Positions 42,684 through 52,775 of a stretch of 64,000 bases of DNA are shown here, piece by piece. Numbering within the stretch: the stretch's first letter is position 1; each line of letters begins with the position of its first letter. The notes under the pieces are model-generated. The model made no database searches and had not been told where the DNA came from. It saw only the letters and a program-made list of their open reading frames with translations. The translations under genes were made by a program, and so were the position numbers. The stretch comes from Oegoconia quadripuncta (taxonomy: Eukaryota > Arthropoda > Insecta > Lepidoptera > Autostichidae): contig OX438744.1 of assembly GCA_949316235.1 (NCBI GenBank), positions 32,360,778-32,424,777 on the forward strand, in the 5' to 3' direction.

Positions 42684-42960
42684 GACGACCAGTTTGGTGT
42701 AGTGGTTAGAAACTCTGCTGCTATACCAAAAGGTCGCGGGTTCGAATCCCGCTAGGGGCATATGTTTGTATGATGAATACAGACATGTGTTCCCGAGTTA
42801 TGGATGTTTTTCATTTATATATGTATTTATTTACAAAAAAAAATGTATTTGTGTAGTTTATCAACCATCTGGTATCTATAATACAAGCCTAGTTGCTTAG
42901 TGTGGAACTAGATGGCGCTGTGTATGTACAAAGATATTTATTTATTTATTATTATTACTA
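42684..42960 (+). repeat. SINE-A, full length
   Basis: The best copy: GACGACCAGTTTGGTGTAGT, B box GGTTCGAATCCC, TATCAACCATCTGGTATC, GGAACTAGATGGCGCTGTG and an (ATTT)n tail, 277 bp in all. Confidence 0.92.
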
Positions 42961-42969
42961 TAAGACGTT

Positions 42970-43215
42970 GCTTTTTACCAAATTTCATGATTGTAGGTTA
43001 ACGGGAAGTACCTTATACAGATTTTTGTACCCTTGCGAGTGCTATATGCGGCATAAACGGCCGTACCTTTTGATTGCATTGACTTAGAAGTTTCATTTTT
43101 TCACAGCTTGAAGAGATTGCAGTTTTGTGAATTTGATATATATTTCAACTTGATACCTCTACGCGTTCCTGAGAAAAAGGGTCTTGACCGACAGACAGAC
43201 GGACAACGAAGATTC
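42970..43215. repeat. Interspersed repeat with CAGACAGACGGACA
   Basis: ACCAAATTTCATGATTGTAG, AACGGGAAGTACC, TTCCTGAGAAAAAGGGTCTT and GACAGACAGACGGACAACGA. I recall this pattern as a frequent lepidopteran repeat, but its class is not known to me. Confidence 0.4.
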
Positions 43216-43431
43216 CATAAGCCACTTTAACTGAACTGTGCAACGTCTCATCCAAAATAATTCAGTGCTTGAAGACCAAAATCTTTCATCAATGTTTGTT
43301 ACTAGTGATGACTTATATGGTACAGAAACGTGGTCTCTCGCTATGGGCCTCATAAGAAAGCTCAAAGTCACGCAAAGAGCCATGGAGAGGGGGATGCTCG
43401 GCGTTTCACTACGCAATCGAATCAGGAATAT
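43216..43431 (+). pseudogene. Non-LTR reverse transcriptase relic
   Basis: LKTKIFHQCLLLVMTY in one frame, then, after a two-base shift, GTETWSLAMGLIRKLKVTQR followed by AMERGMLGVSLRNRIRN. This matches the CVLPVMTYGxETWxL...QRAMERxMLGVSLRDRIRN block that follows the polymerase domain of RTE-like insect elements. It is cut on the right by a SINE-A. The catalytic YADD segment would lie upstream and is absent. Confidence 0.7.
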
Positions 43432-43542
43432 ATCCATAACTCGGGAACACACATCATAGAAGCATATGCCCCTAGCGGGATTCGAACCCGCGACCTTTTG
43501 GTATAGCAGTCAGTTTCTAACCACTACACCAAACAGGTCGTC
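43432..43542 (-). repeat. SINE-A head part
   Basis: Minus-strand head and the first body segment: B box GGGATTCGAACCCGCGACC and CTAACCACTACACCAAACAG. The 3' body is missing. Confidence 0.85.
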
Positions 43543-44137
43543 GTATAATGTTTAAATTTTTATTTAAAACTGTAAATAATTGTAATATTACTTAGTCCAA
43601 TTCAGAGTCACATTTTTAGATAGATCTAAATTTTAGTTCTTTGTTCAATGTTGCCAGCGTAATTAATCGGATAAGTTTCTAGTTATATATCAACATATCA
43701 ATCGACATATATCATGATGTATATAATGATTATCCGTTGATACCAGCGAACCCTGATTTTAACTAAAACAGTCGCCTGTAACTTGGCCATTACACCATTC
43801 ACTAACGAACGCGCTAACACACATGCCGATTAAGATCTTAACAGGAACTTGATACTAGTTGCACATACTAGTTACTTGATACTAGTTACTTACACTATCA
43901 GCAAATATCTAGCGGTTACATCGCGCCTGCGCGAGGAATAAGACTGGTTTGAAAAATGCAAGGAATGAAGTCACTAGATTGGAAAGATAAGGGGAGATGA
44001 ATGGATGGGTTTATTTGCAGGAACAAGATGAGAGCATAAACATACTAATGAATAATATTTGAGTGAAATATATATGAAATAAATGAAAGATAATTCATGA
44101 AACAAAGAGAAAGTATTGAGTTGAAACAATTTAAGTA
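43543..44137. other. Unique DNA, no gene seen
   Basis: AT-rich with a small GC-richer patch near 43915 (GGTTACATCGCGCCTGCGCG). The last two bases, TA, are the left target duplication of the mariner. Confidence 0.4.
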
Positions 44138-45436
44138 CCAGGCCACTCAAAAAATTTTGCGAAAAAAAGTTTTTATGAATGAGAGACTGGCCAGTTAAAA
44201 TCTATTTTAAAAATATGATTATTTATAAGTAAAAATAGGCACATTCCAATTTCAAATTTTCCCTCCACATTTTTTGCAAGCTAATTTAAATTATCGTGTC
44301 TCAGTGAAAAATGGATCTGCACCGGGAACATTATCGCGCTATGATTTTATACGATTTCAAGTGCCGCCTGAAACCGGAAGAATCGTACGAAAGACTTCAA
44401 ATGGCATTCATGGATGAAGGCCCTTCTAAGGCAACCGTGTATCGTTGGTATAATGAATTTAGGCGCGGTCGACTAACTTTGGGGGATGAAGAAAGAAGTG
44501 GTCGCCCTTCGACGGCTGTTACGGAAGAAAACGTGTTAGCAGTGAAAAATTTAATCCAAGACAATAGGCGAGTAACATACCAAGAGATTCAGCACATTGT
44601 GCAGATTGGATGGGGAAGCCTTCACAAGATTCTGCACGTGCATCTTCGCGTGAGGAGGATAGTTTCACGCTGGGTGCCGCACAACCTCACCGATGCTCAG
44701 AAACAGGCCCGGGTGGAATGGTGCCGTGATATGCTTAACAAATTTGAAGCAGGTTCGTCTCGGCGTGTTTATGACATCATTACAGGTGACGAGTCCTGGA
44801 TATATCAATACGATCCAGAAACGAAGCGCCAGTCGACAGTTTGGGTGTTTCAAAACGAAGCAACGCCCACCAAAGTGAAGCGATCTAGAAGCGGGGGGAA
44901 AATTTTGATCGCGAGCTTTTTCAATTTGACTGGCTACTTGGTGTCAATTCCTTTACAAAACCAATGAAGCATCAATGCCGAATGGTATATTAATAAATGC
45001 TTGCCAGAAGTTTTCTCTGTTGTGAGCAACAAGCGACCAAACACAGGGCTCCGTGGGCTACTGCGCCACCATGACAACGCGCCCGCGCACAGCGCGCTCA
45101 AAACGAGGGACTTCCTGGACAGCACGCCGGTCAAACTCCTAGGTCACCCTCCTTACAGCCCGGACCTAGCACCGTGTGACTTCTTTTTATTCCCAAAAAT
45201 AAAAAATCAGCTCAAAGGGATACAAATTTCATCGCCGGAAGATGCGCTGTCAGCGTTCGAGCAGGCCGTAAACGAGGTGTCTGCGGCGGACTGGAAAAAG
45301 TGTTTCTAAAATTGGTTCAGACGCATGATACTTTGTATAGATGCTAGTGGAGAGTACTTTGAAAAGATTTAATAAAAATATATTTGCCCATAGAACAATT
45401 TTCTTCTGTTTCGCAAAATTTTCTGAGTGTCCCACG
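44138..45436 (+). mobile_element. mariner transposon, complete but inactivated
   Basis: A 1299-bp unit, the usual size for mariner. Terminal inverted repeats of about 30 bp: CCAGGCCACTCAAAAAATTTTG at the left (44138) and, reversed from the right, CGTGGGACACTCAGAAAATTTTG. TA flanks it on both sides (44136-44137 and 45437-45438). The outer six bases of the two ends differ, and the rest are nearly identical. One long coding region occupies 44311-45372. It has no introns and is bounded by short untranslated segments. Confidence 0.93.
44311..45372 (+). pseudogene. mariner transposase with two in-frame stops
   Basis: 353 codons before the final TAA, in line with mariner transposases (about 345-355). 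Residues 1-115 form the helix-turn-helix DNA-binding region (FKCRLKPEESYERLQ, TVYRWYNEFRRGR, GRPSTAV). The linker signature WVPHNLT is at 121-127. The catalytic triad of the DD34D type is complete and correctly spaced: D160 in TGDESW, D255 in HHDNAPAHS and D290 in APCDFFLFP, 34 residues after D255. The first stop (TGA, 44965-44967) falls at codon 219, before D255. The second (TAA, 45307-45309) is followed by the normal end NWFRRM...GEYFEKI. There is no frameshift, so the copy died by point changes. It codes for a cut-and-paste enzyme in intact relatives. Confidence 0.93.
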
Positions 45437-45462
45437 TATAATACCTACAATGATTAATATTG

Positions 45463-45879
45463 GGTCTTTACCTATGAAATTGGAGTTTTTTTTCTCCGTT
45501 AATCATATGCACCAATTCCTGCGATTCTCAAAGCTATATCTAAATTTGTTTTTTATTTGGAGAATGGAACATTATTTCAAGGTTTCACATGAATTATTTT
45601 TTAATTTCTGGGCTAAATCACGTAATAAAAAAAATTTGAATAGTACTCTTTTCATGTGCTTCCCATAATCATTTCTTAGATTCGCTGAAATTTTTTAAAA
45701 ACCGGTTACTTTTAAAAACTAACACTGCCTATACTTAACTTAATGTTAACCGATAATACACACAAAGTTTAGCTAAATTTGGATTTGCCGTTCCGAAAAA
45801 GAAATCAAAAATGTTTGTATGGAGAAAACAATCTTAATGAAATTCTTCATACCAAACGCCAATTTCATAGGTAAGGACC
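45463..45879. mobile_element. MITE-like element, copy 2
   Basis: 417 bp, the same family as 13053-13465. Left end GGTCTTTACCTATGAAATTGG and right end, reversed, GGTCCTTACCTATGAAATTGG. Flanks carry TTAATA on both sides, but with three extra bases on the left. It begins 26 bases after the mariner. A 94-codon frame across it (45384-45668) is not a gene. Confidence 0.7.
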
Positions 45880-46329
45880 TTAATACATGTAGATATATCA
45901 TACTTAAAACATATCGTTAATAGAGTCTGCATCTGTCTACGGTATCCCCGCAGCTGTTCGATATGAATCAAAAGACGAACAGTTTCTAAGTTATCTTCTT
46001 TAGATTTGTCCAAACCGCAGCAAGACAGACTTGAGACAATCAGGATTTGGAACTAACATAATTCGTTAAAATTAAATTCCAAGAGAAGTACAATAAATTA
46101 TTTACACCAGGTCGGTTCAACTCAGCAATAATTTGAATGCTCACTGCGTTTTTTTTGTATCTTCTCTCCGATGTCGTATTTGTAGAAGCGACGCTGTTAA
46201 CGACAGAACCACAATTTGCGGCTCATGTACCTAATAGACCGGGAAGGGCAAACCTTTTTGGGCTTCATCATAAATTGTGATTCATAATCATATCTTTCTG
46301 GTCTCGAGTGCCAATAATTTATATAAATA
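45880..46329. other. Unique DNA, no gene seen
   Basis: Nothing recognisable apart from scattered AT-rich words. Confidence 0.4.
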
Positions 46330-46560
46330 GTATGAATACGGACATGTGTCGAGTACACGACGGGTCGAATAGTCGGGTTCGAATCCCGCTAGGGGCATAG
46401 GGGAATACGGACATGTGTTCCTGAGTTATGGAAGAAAAAAAAAATGTATTTGTGTAGTGTATCAACCATCTGGTATCTACAACACAAGCCTAGTTGTTTC
46501 GTGTGGAACTAGATGGCGCTGTCTGTATATGTATATCCAAGGATATTTTATATTTTATTT
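46330..46560 (+). repeat. SINE-A, rearranged
   Basis: ATGAATACGGACATGTGT occurs before and after the B box GGTTCGAATCCCGC, so part of the body has been duplicated into the head. The rest (TATCAACCATCTGGTATC, AGATGGCGCTGT) is normal. Confidence 0.75.
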
Positions 46561-46574
46561 TATATTTATATAGG

Positions 46575-47125
46575 GGAGGCTCGATGATCATCAATTATCA
46601 ATAATCAACGATTTTCGATGACGGATATTAAGTGATGAAACATCATAACATCGATGTCACGGTCACATAATCGTCAATTCAATCGTCAATAATTCTTAAT
46701 TGGCAAACATATTGGAACTTAAAATGTGTTCCATCCCCGTTATCTCCACCTTAATAATTTCTTTGTTTAATTTACAAATAATGTTTCTTTCTTTAGACTG
46801 GTCCACGCCTCTGGAGATGTGAGAGCTGGTGCCTACTTTGCTCAGCAGCTGAGCTTATGCATTCAGCGGGACAATAGCGCTAGCGTACTGGGTACTATGC
46901 CTCACGGAAGCGAGTTGGACGTCGTATTTTTTTTATAAGATATAGGTATTTTCAATTATGTTTTATAAATATGTTGTTTCATGTACATCCTTAATTAAAC
47001 TTTTCTCATATACAATTTACAAATCCTGTGATTATATTGTTGTTTTATTTTTGTGTATCGATGTACAGGTATCGATGTCATTTTCGATGCCCTCATCGAT
47101 GTTTTTGCAAAATCAATCATCCCAA
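46575..47125. mobile_element. Possible transposon with ATCGATG-rich ends
   Basis: Both flanks of the exon-like stretch below carry clusters of TCGATG/CATCGA/AATCGTCAAT words (46584-46685 and 47057-47105), partly inverted relative to each other. That would suit subterminal repeats of a DNA transposon, but no clean inverted ends or target duplication can be drawn. Confidence 0.3.
46797..46936 (+). CDS. Coding-like C-terminal exon, unrecognised
   Basis: A pyrimidine-rich tract ends in TTTCTTTAG (to 46796), a good splice acceptor. After one base the frame reads LVHASGDVRAGAYFAQQLSL, CIQRDNSASVLGTMPHGSEL and DVVFFL, stopping at TAA 46934-46936. The composition is strongly protein-like (Gly, Ala, Gln, Ser spread evenly), and it is GC-richer than its flanks. 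I do not recognise the domain. It could be the last exon of a host gene lying to the left or, more likely given the setting, of a transposon gene. No upstream exon is visible nearby. Confidence 0.4.
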
Positions 47126-47696
47126 TATTGACAAGATTCTTTTAGTAACACAGGCTTATTAATTTTTGTATGTTTATTTTTATATCATAACAAGACGGTG
47201 GTCATCTGATCTAAGGTCCTTGATAAAAGGGATAAAGAACAATCATCACCCTTTATTAAATTTCCGGTAGAGAATCAATGGAGAGTATTGTTCTATCACG
47301 TCGGATTTGTTCTAAGACTTTTGACACCTAGATACAATTCTAGACGATCTACATTTACCGACACGTCGCAAGATTATGTTTTTTTTATTTGAGGACTACT
47401 TTTATTGTTCAAAGTTACAGAAGTAAACATATCCCAATCCCAACATAACCTAATCCCAAAACAGGCTCCACTGAAAACCAGCGTGTAGTCATTTTTTTCC
47501 TCTCGACTACAACCTATGCTGAGATGGGGCCCGATTTGATACCACTTTGCGACTCCGAAAACTAGTACCTACTGCTTATTTTGGATTGTTGGTCCATATA
47601 TATTTGTGTTGAGTTATGTAGTATATACAACATGATCAATTAACTTAAATGTATAAGTGTCGCTAAATGGATCAAATAAAGTTTTCGTATTCTCAT
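47126..47696. other. No gene seen
   Basis: Includes a short interspersed word, ACGGTGGTCATCTGATCTAAGG near 47201. Otherwise unique AT-rich DNA. Confidence 0.35.
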
Positions 47697-47959
47697 TCTT
47701 AACTATAATATTAGTTAAAATGCGAAATTTTTTATGTATGTTTGTTAGCTCTTCAAGGCTAAACGGCTGGACAGATTTGGTCGAAATTTGGTTAGTAGAC
47801 AGATTAGGAACTGGATTAACATATAGCCACTGTTTATCCCGGAAAAGTGACTGGTTCCTGTAGGATAGGGATTATTAGTGGGATTGCTTTTGGGTCATAG
47901 AGTGACGCAGTTGGTAGTAGAACGAATGCTACGCGGACAAAGTCGCGGGTAACCGCTAG
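47697..47959 (+). mobile_element. Helitron-like element H
   Basis: The best H copy: 5' TCTTAACTATAATATTAG, the middle AAACGGCTGGACAGATTTGG and GTGACTGGTTCCTGTAGGAT. The 3' end is CTAG (47956-47959), directly overlapping the perfect hairpin GCGG-GTAA-CCGC (47945-47956). No coding sequence. Confidence 0.55.
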
Positions 47960-48509
47960 TGGTCTATAAGCACCTGCTCTCATCCAAGTAATACATAGGG
48001 AAATGTATAAGCAGCATGCCTGGTAGAAGTCCATATGAAGAAGGAGAATATTGGCGGAAATTCGTACTGCAACATTTGGACCATTACACCATGGCGATCT
48101 CGCTGAGCCTGGGGCGAACTTCCCTAGTTTTAGAATAATATAAATATAATATAATTATAATTACGCTGGGGCCGAAATACCTGGCTGGAAATTGAGTAAT
48201 ATACATATTATGAGAACGCTTTACTAGGGGATATCAAGTTGCTGTGTAATTGTAAAATCATGCCCCAAAAGGGAGAACTACGTGAAGAGTATATTTGTAG
48301 AGTCAAGAAATATGTATGGGAATAGTCCAGAGGAAGTATGGTAGGTACTAATGTATACATTCCTCTAAAAATTCAAGATGATTCAAGTCCAATAATCAAA
48401 CCATTATTGCTATAAATCTTAATGTTTTGTCTTTTGTCCATTGTGTTCCTATAACAGTGATGTTTTGTTAATGTATTGTTCCATATTTTAAGTATCGCTC
48501 TTCGTTACT
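47960..48509. other. Unique DNA, no gene seen
   Basis: No repeat or convincing frame. Confidence 0.35.
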
Positions 48510-48668
48510 TTAAACTTTAAATTCGATTTTCCTTCCGAGGGTTTCATGGAAGAAATCTCTTACAGAGATAAGCTCGCCTTTTGTGTATTGTAATTTCTGT
48601 CCTATGTTTGTTCAATGTATGTTTGTATACTTATATATGCAAAAATGTGTTAAAATAAAATAAAAAAT
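48510..48668 (+). repeat. LINE-F 3' end
   Basis: CTTCCGAGGGTTTCATGGAA, AAATCTCTTACAGAGATAAG, CTCGCCTTTTGTGTATTG and the (AAATA)n tail. Confidence 0.6.
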
Positions 48669-48949
48669 GATTGATTGAGCAAAGAGATGTGTTTGGTTAA
48701 ATCCGATTTCACTTAATAAGTCTCTGTTTACTCCGTCTCAAAGGAAACTAATATTATCTTAATTTGTATTTTTTCACATTTTCGTCTTGCTTGCCAAAAG
48801 TCGACATACTGCCAGTCTGGGAACCCTAAGTCGGTGGACTACTTGAAATTTAGAGATAATCTCATAATTTTTGTCCGATATCGATGTATCCGATCGGGGA
48901 TCGACCACACGTGATGCTGAACCATATCAGTACTTAATTGATGACCGCT

Positions 48950-49075
48950 TAGTGCAGGTGGGTAGTGACTCTGATTTCGAAATAAACGGTTGCGTGTTCG
49001 AATCCAGCTAACGGTAAATGTATTTGTGTTTCCTATCATATATTTACACAAACTTAAAAAAATATATTTAATGTT
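48950..49075 (+). repeat. SINE-B head, decayed
   Basis: GGTGGGTAGTGACTCTGATT, then GGTTGCGTGTTCGAATCCAG (B box) and AACGGTAAATGTATTTGTG, as in the SINE-B head. The body is lost. Confidence 0.5.
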
Positions 49076-50139
49076 ATTGTTTAATTAGACTTGTTCAAAC
49101 AGAATTGAGATAAGATGAAATCTAACAATGAAAATGAGAAATAGTTACTTATTTCAGGACTCATTTACAACTGTTTTTGCTGTCTAGTATTGACAATACA
49201 AAAATCATTTCATTTAAACTTCTAATTATTTTTTTGTTGTAATTTAACCTTCGCTTTACAACAATTTACATGAACACACTCGTATATTTTATAACTGATG
49301 TAGATAAACATTTATCATTTACATTTTTCTTATGAATACAAAATTATAATCACAACACGTCACGTTCAAATTTACAAAAATATTCAACAATCATACTCAA
49401 TTAACCTATCGCCTACATAACCACATCTTATTGAACAAAAATAGTGATGCGCACCGCACGCAAAAAACCCCGTGTTATCGATGAAAACTGCCACGCGTTA
49501 TCGATAAATCGGTGGGCACTTGCTCATTGCGCTCACGGGCCACACGGAGCGCAATCGCAGTCTCTCAGTTTCAACAAACTTTTTCCCACCACAATTTTAA
49601 ACCTTAATTCCACAATCATTAAGACACACGAATTGCATTTGAAAGATTGTAAGACCGTAGTTGCATACCGGCATTTATTAAGTAGTGTACGTTTCAATTG
49701 CCCGACGTGTGCTCACTATATTTATTGCACCTTTTCAATGGCTGAATAGAGATAAACACATGTTTGAGTTCAGATTAATGTTGTTTTTGTATGCAGTAGA
49801 TTTAAGATTGTGGACAACTTTGTTGTTGGTCTATGGCGAAAAACTGAAATGCAAGTCACAGACAGAACGGGATTGGTTCTCTATATCTGTTATGGTTTTT
49901 ATGATACATTATGCCCCCTATTTAATTAGTGTATAATTGTGTCACTTATTATTACTAACCCATAAACATCACAACAGGCTCACAAAATAAAAGCTGTAAT
50001 ATTTTCGCAGCTTTCATCGCCAATACTTCCGCCATCCAAAATTACCGATTCCGTGAAAAATTTGAGTGCCGGCTCGGCATACCTAATTATAAGGCGTAAA
50101 ATAAAAACAATCACGCTTCAAACCAGCCAGACACTAAAA
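49076..50139. other. Unique DNA with a promoter-like patch; no firm gene
   Basis: The patch is listed separately at 49440-49600. Frames of 83-101 codons at 49444-49936 are open but have no recognisable domain. Confidence 0.35.
49440..49600 (+). promoter_or_regulatory. Candidate core promoter
   Basis: Two GTTATCGAT words (49476 and 49498; the second reads TTATCGATAA) resemble the DRE element of insect housekeeping promoters. A GC-rich stretch follows (CGGGCCACACGGAGCGCAAT) and then TCTCAGTTTC at 49561, which contains the arthropod initiator TCAGT. No gene can be attached downstream. Confidence 0.3.
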
Positions 50140-51100
50140 TAAGAAATTCGAGGGTAATTCTTCAACGAATTTACGAGTGGCCCTGACATTACTTGAGTCC
50201 CGATTGAGGACCCCCTCGATGGCAAATTGGCACTTAACGTGAAGGGACGCTCTTTATCGATTAATTATAATTATAATCAGGTATCACTAGCAATTGCGAC
50301 GGATACCTGTTTCTTTACAGATTACCTATCTCTATGGACATTAAGTTTTATAAGGTTAGTCGGAAAGGGGGGTACTAAGTCGATGGGGAGTTCTTGGGCA
50401 TCGTGTACCACAGACAGACAAATTTTCGACTTTCCACACAAAAGTGAGAGAAGTTTTTTTTTTCAAAAAAACTATGTTCTATTCGCGATACTTAATAGAC
50501 CCCTTTCGGACTAACGTTGTATACTTAAAAGTAATATTAATCGATTACAGAATTCAATAATAATAGTCTCAATATAACTTTTGAACTGACAACGAAACAG
50601 CCACTGGAATTTGTTGAAAATGAAATTACGATTCCGGAATGATCTCGTCGAACCACAAAATTGCAAAGGAAACCGAACATTGCCTGTCTCAAAAAGCCTG
50701 AAACTGAGCACATAATTGCGTAATAACTCAAAAACGATTACCGTAACAATTTCGATTGAGTATTATTATTCCATCGCTCCTAAAACACGTTAAATTTGTG
50801 TGCATCTCGAACGCGTCTGCATGTAAGTGTGGCCAGTTTTTGCAGGCGGCCCCCAAGCTTCTTTCCGAGATTCCGAGTGGTATAATGAAGCCATTACCCG
50901 CAAGAACAAGCTTCGTCGAGGGCAACCACATCGGTATGGAGGAAAAAAAATGCCAAAATCGCCCGGAGGAACTCTCGTGCGCAGACATGCTGTCTTGCCA
51001 ACGTAGAGAAAGAATTAAAAAGGGTATTTAAGTTCGTTAGGACTCGTTCCGCGGTCTCGCTTTCGAATTCAAACGTTTATGGTTTTATTTTGCGAGCGGG
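50140..51100. other. Unique, higher-complexity DNA; possible conserved non-coding block
   Basis: Repeat-free with balanced composition. It includes CCCGATTGAGGACCCCCTCG, ATCGATTAATTATAATTATA and a stretch at 50800-51010 open on both strands (KHVKFVCISNASACKCGQFL on plus). The overlap of frames argues against either being real. A developmental-gene regulatory block is one possibility. Confidence 0.3.
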
Positions 51101-51984
51101 ATTGAGAGCCGCTGCTAACCGAGTCTGTCAATTTTTCTTAAATTAATAATTGTGAGATTTTCGAAGTGAGATGTCATTATTAAGGCTGATGACGTAATAA
51201 CTAACGTAAATATATAAGTCTTTGAATATGAGGGGCTCTCCAAATATTTAATTAATTGCTTCCCTGTAAGGAAAAAGCAACTCATTGCATCATTAGTCAG
51301 GAACTCTCCAGGCTGCTTCTAAGTCAAATACGAGATGACAAGGCAACTCTATGCTTACACACATAATAAACTATTTCTTTTCAATCATTCATTTTGTTCC
51401 GTTATAATAAGGAATGTCGGCTTCGAAATACTTTTAGGATGTTTTCAAAGACGATCAGAGTAGAGTCTAATAATTATTTAAATATATTTGTCGTAAATTA
51501 AGCTGAATAAATATTCATAACAAGTTATATTCGAGATATCTTTGATAATGAGTGATGAATGCCTTCATTATTGAGACTTTTGTATAAATTTAGCAATATT
51601 TAAATTGACTATTTATAAATTAATCGTTTCGGTTGAGCTGTGACAGTATAATTAAGATTTCACGTTAAATGGCAGTCAGTCGATAGCTATTTTTGATTTA
51701 ATGATATAATTAGTGTTCCGGACGAAAAATTACAAAACGGAACAGTAGTAGAATCATCTCGGTGTCTGTCTGTCAATCCGTCTCACAAATTCTGTAATAT
51801 ACACTATTCAAATTTGGCTGTATCATACTATAGGCCCAAATATAGACGTGTCGTTGAAAAAGTTACATTTTGAGTCTTAGGGGGTATTAGGTAATTAACA
51901 CTGAAAACATAAAACTAAAACAAGGGATAGGTACGAAGAATTCAAAGTCAGCGTGTGAAATATATAAGGAAGCTTATAAAGAGT
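51101..51984. other. Unique AT-rich DNA, no gene seen
   Basis: Contains GTCTGTCTGTCAATCCGTC near 51762, a word common in interspersed debris. Nothing else. Confidence 0.35.
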
Positions 51985-52115
51985 GTTTGTTTGTTTGTAA
52001 ACGCTTTATTGTACTTTATAAAATTTACAAAGTTATTCTACCTAAATTAAAATTAAGTACAAAGTGCACTTATCCCAAATAGGGATCACTTCCAGCCAAC
52101 CCAGGTTAATGCCAA
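51985..52115 (-). repeat. Non-LTR retrotransposon 3' end
   Basis: (TTTG)n then AAACGCTTTATTGTACTTTA at the left, and CTTATCCCAAATAGGGATCA followed by CTTCCAGCCAACCCAGG at the right. On the minus strand this is the end of the coding region plus a 3' untranslated tail, in a style I associate with R1/Jockey-type elements. Confidence 0.5.
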
Positions 52116-52218
52116 AAGAAAGATTGATTGGGCGTACACAAAGCAAGTCAACATTCACAGTTTAGGGATAATTGTAAGTATTGACTAGAACTGAACTACT
52201 GAACTGAACTGTTCAAGT

Positions 52219-52362
52219 AACTGCCTCCATGGCTCAATGTAAGCAACATTGGGTTTACGATTGAGAGGTCGCGGGTTCGATCCCCAGCGGGGTACATGTT
52301 TATGTACTCGGTTTGGTTGGTGGTAGGGCATTTTAAATGTCGGCCTGGCTAGCTACCACCAA
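52219..52362 (+). repeat. SINE-C head part
   Basis: CTGCCTCCATGGCTCAATGT, B box GGTTCGATCCCC, GGTTTGGTTGGTGGTAGGGC and GCTAGCTACCACC. The body after that is lost, so this is a 3'-deleted copy. Confidence 0.85.
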
Positions 52363-52659
52363 GCACCATTTATGTTTTCAATAGTTTACCGGGATGATTT
52401 AATGAACTTCAGATAATTTTCAGTTTATTTTAAGCCTTTACAAGAAAATATTGAAGTTTGTCGGTATTTTTTACAGTGATAACAAAATAAAACGACTAAT
52501 AAACCCAAAATAGAATTGAAGAAGTGGCTTCTCCAATACACATTCTATTCAATTAAAGAATTTTTGGATCATAAGGTGGAAATTTAAGTTATCTAATGTA
52601 TTTAATACTAATGAATGTAACGGATATGAGTTATGTAATGTATTTGATATTATGAATTT

Positions 52660-52775
52660 AACAGTAATTAATGTTATCGACTTTACTGTACCTTACCGAC
52701 GTTACCAGTACTGAAACATCTTATAATGTTCCCTATTCAATAGCAAATAAATCATTTGTATTTGTATTAGTAAAA
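52660..52775 (+). repeat. Probable LINE 3' end
   Basis: AATAGCAAATAAATCATTTG then TATTTGTATTAG, a 3'-end-like signal. Nothing coding is attached. Confidence 0.35.

Noticed and set aside
44665..44853. Minus-strand frame inside the mariner
   Set aside because: Antisense of the transposase coding region.
50728..51031. Overlapping plus and minus frames of 86-91 codons
   Set aside because: Both cannot be real, and neither has a recognisable domain or clear splice signals; kept only as a non-coding candidate block.
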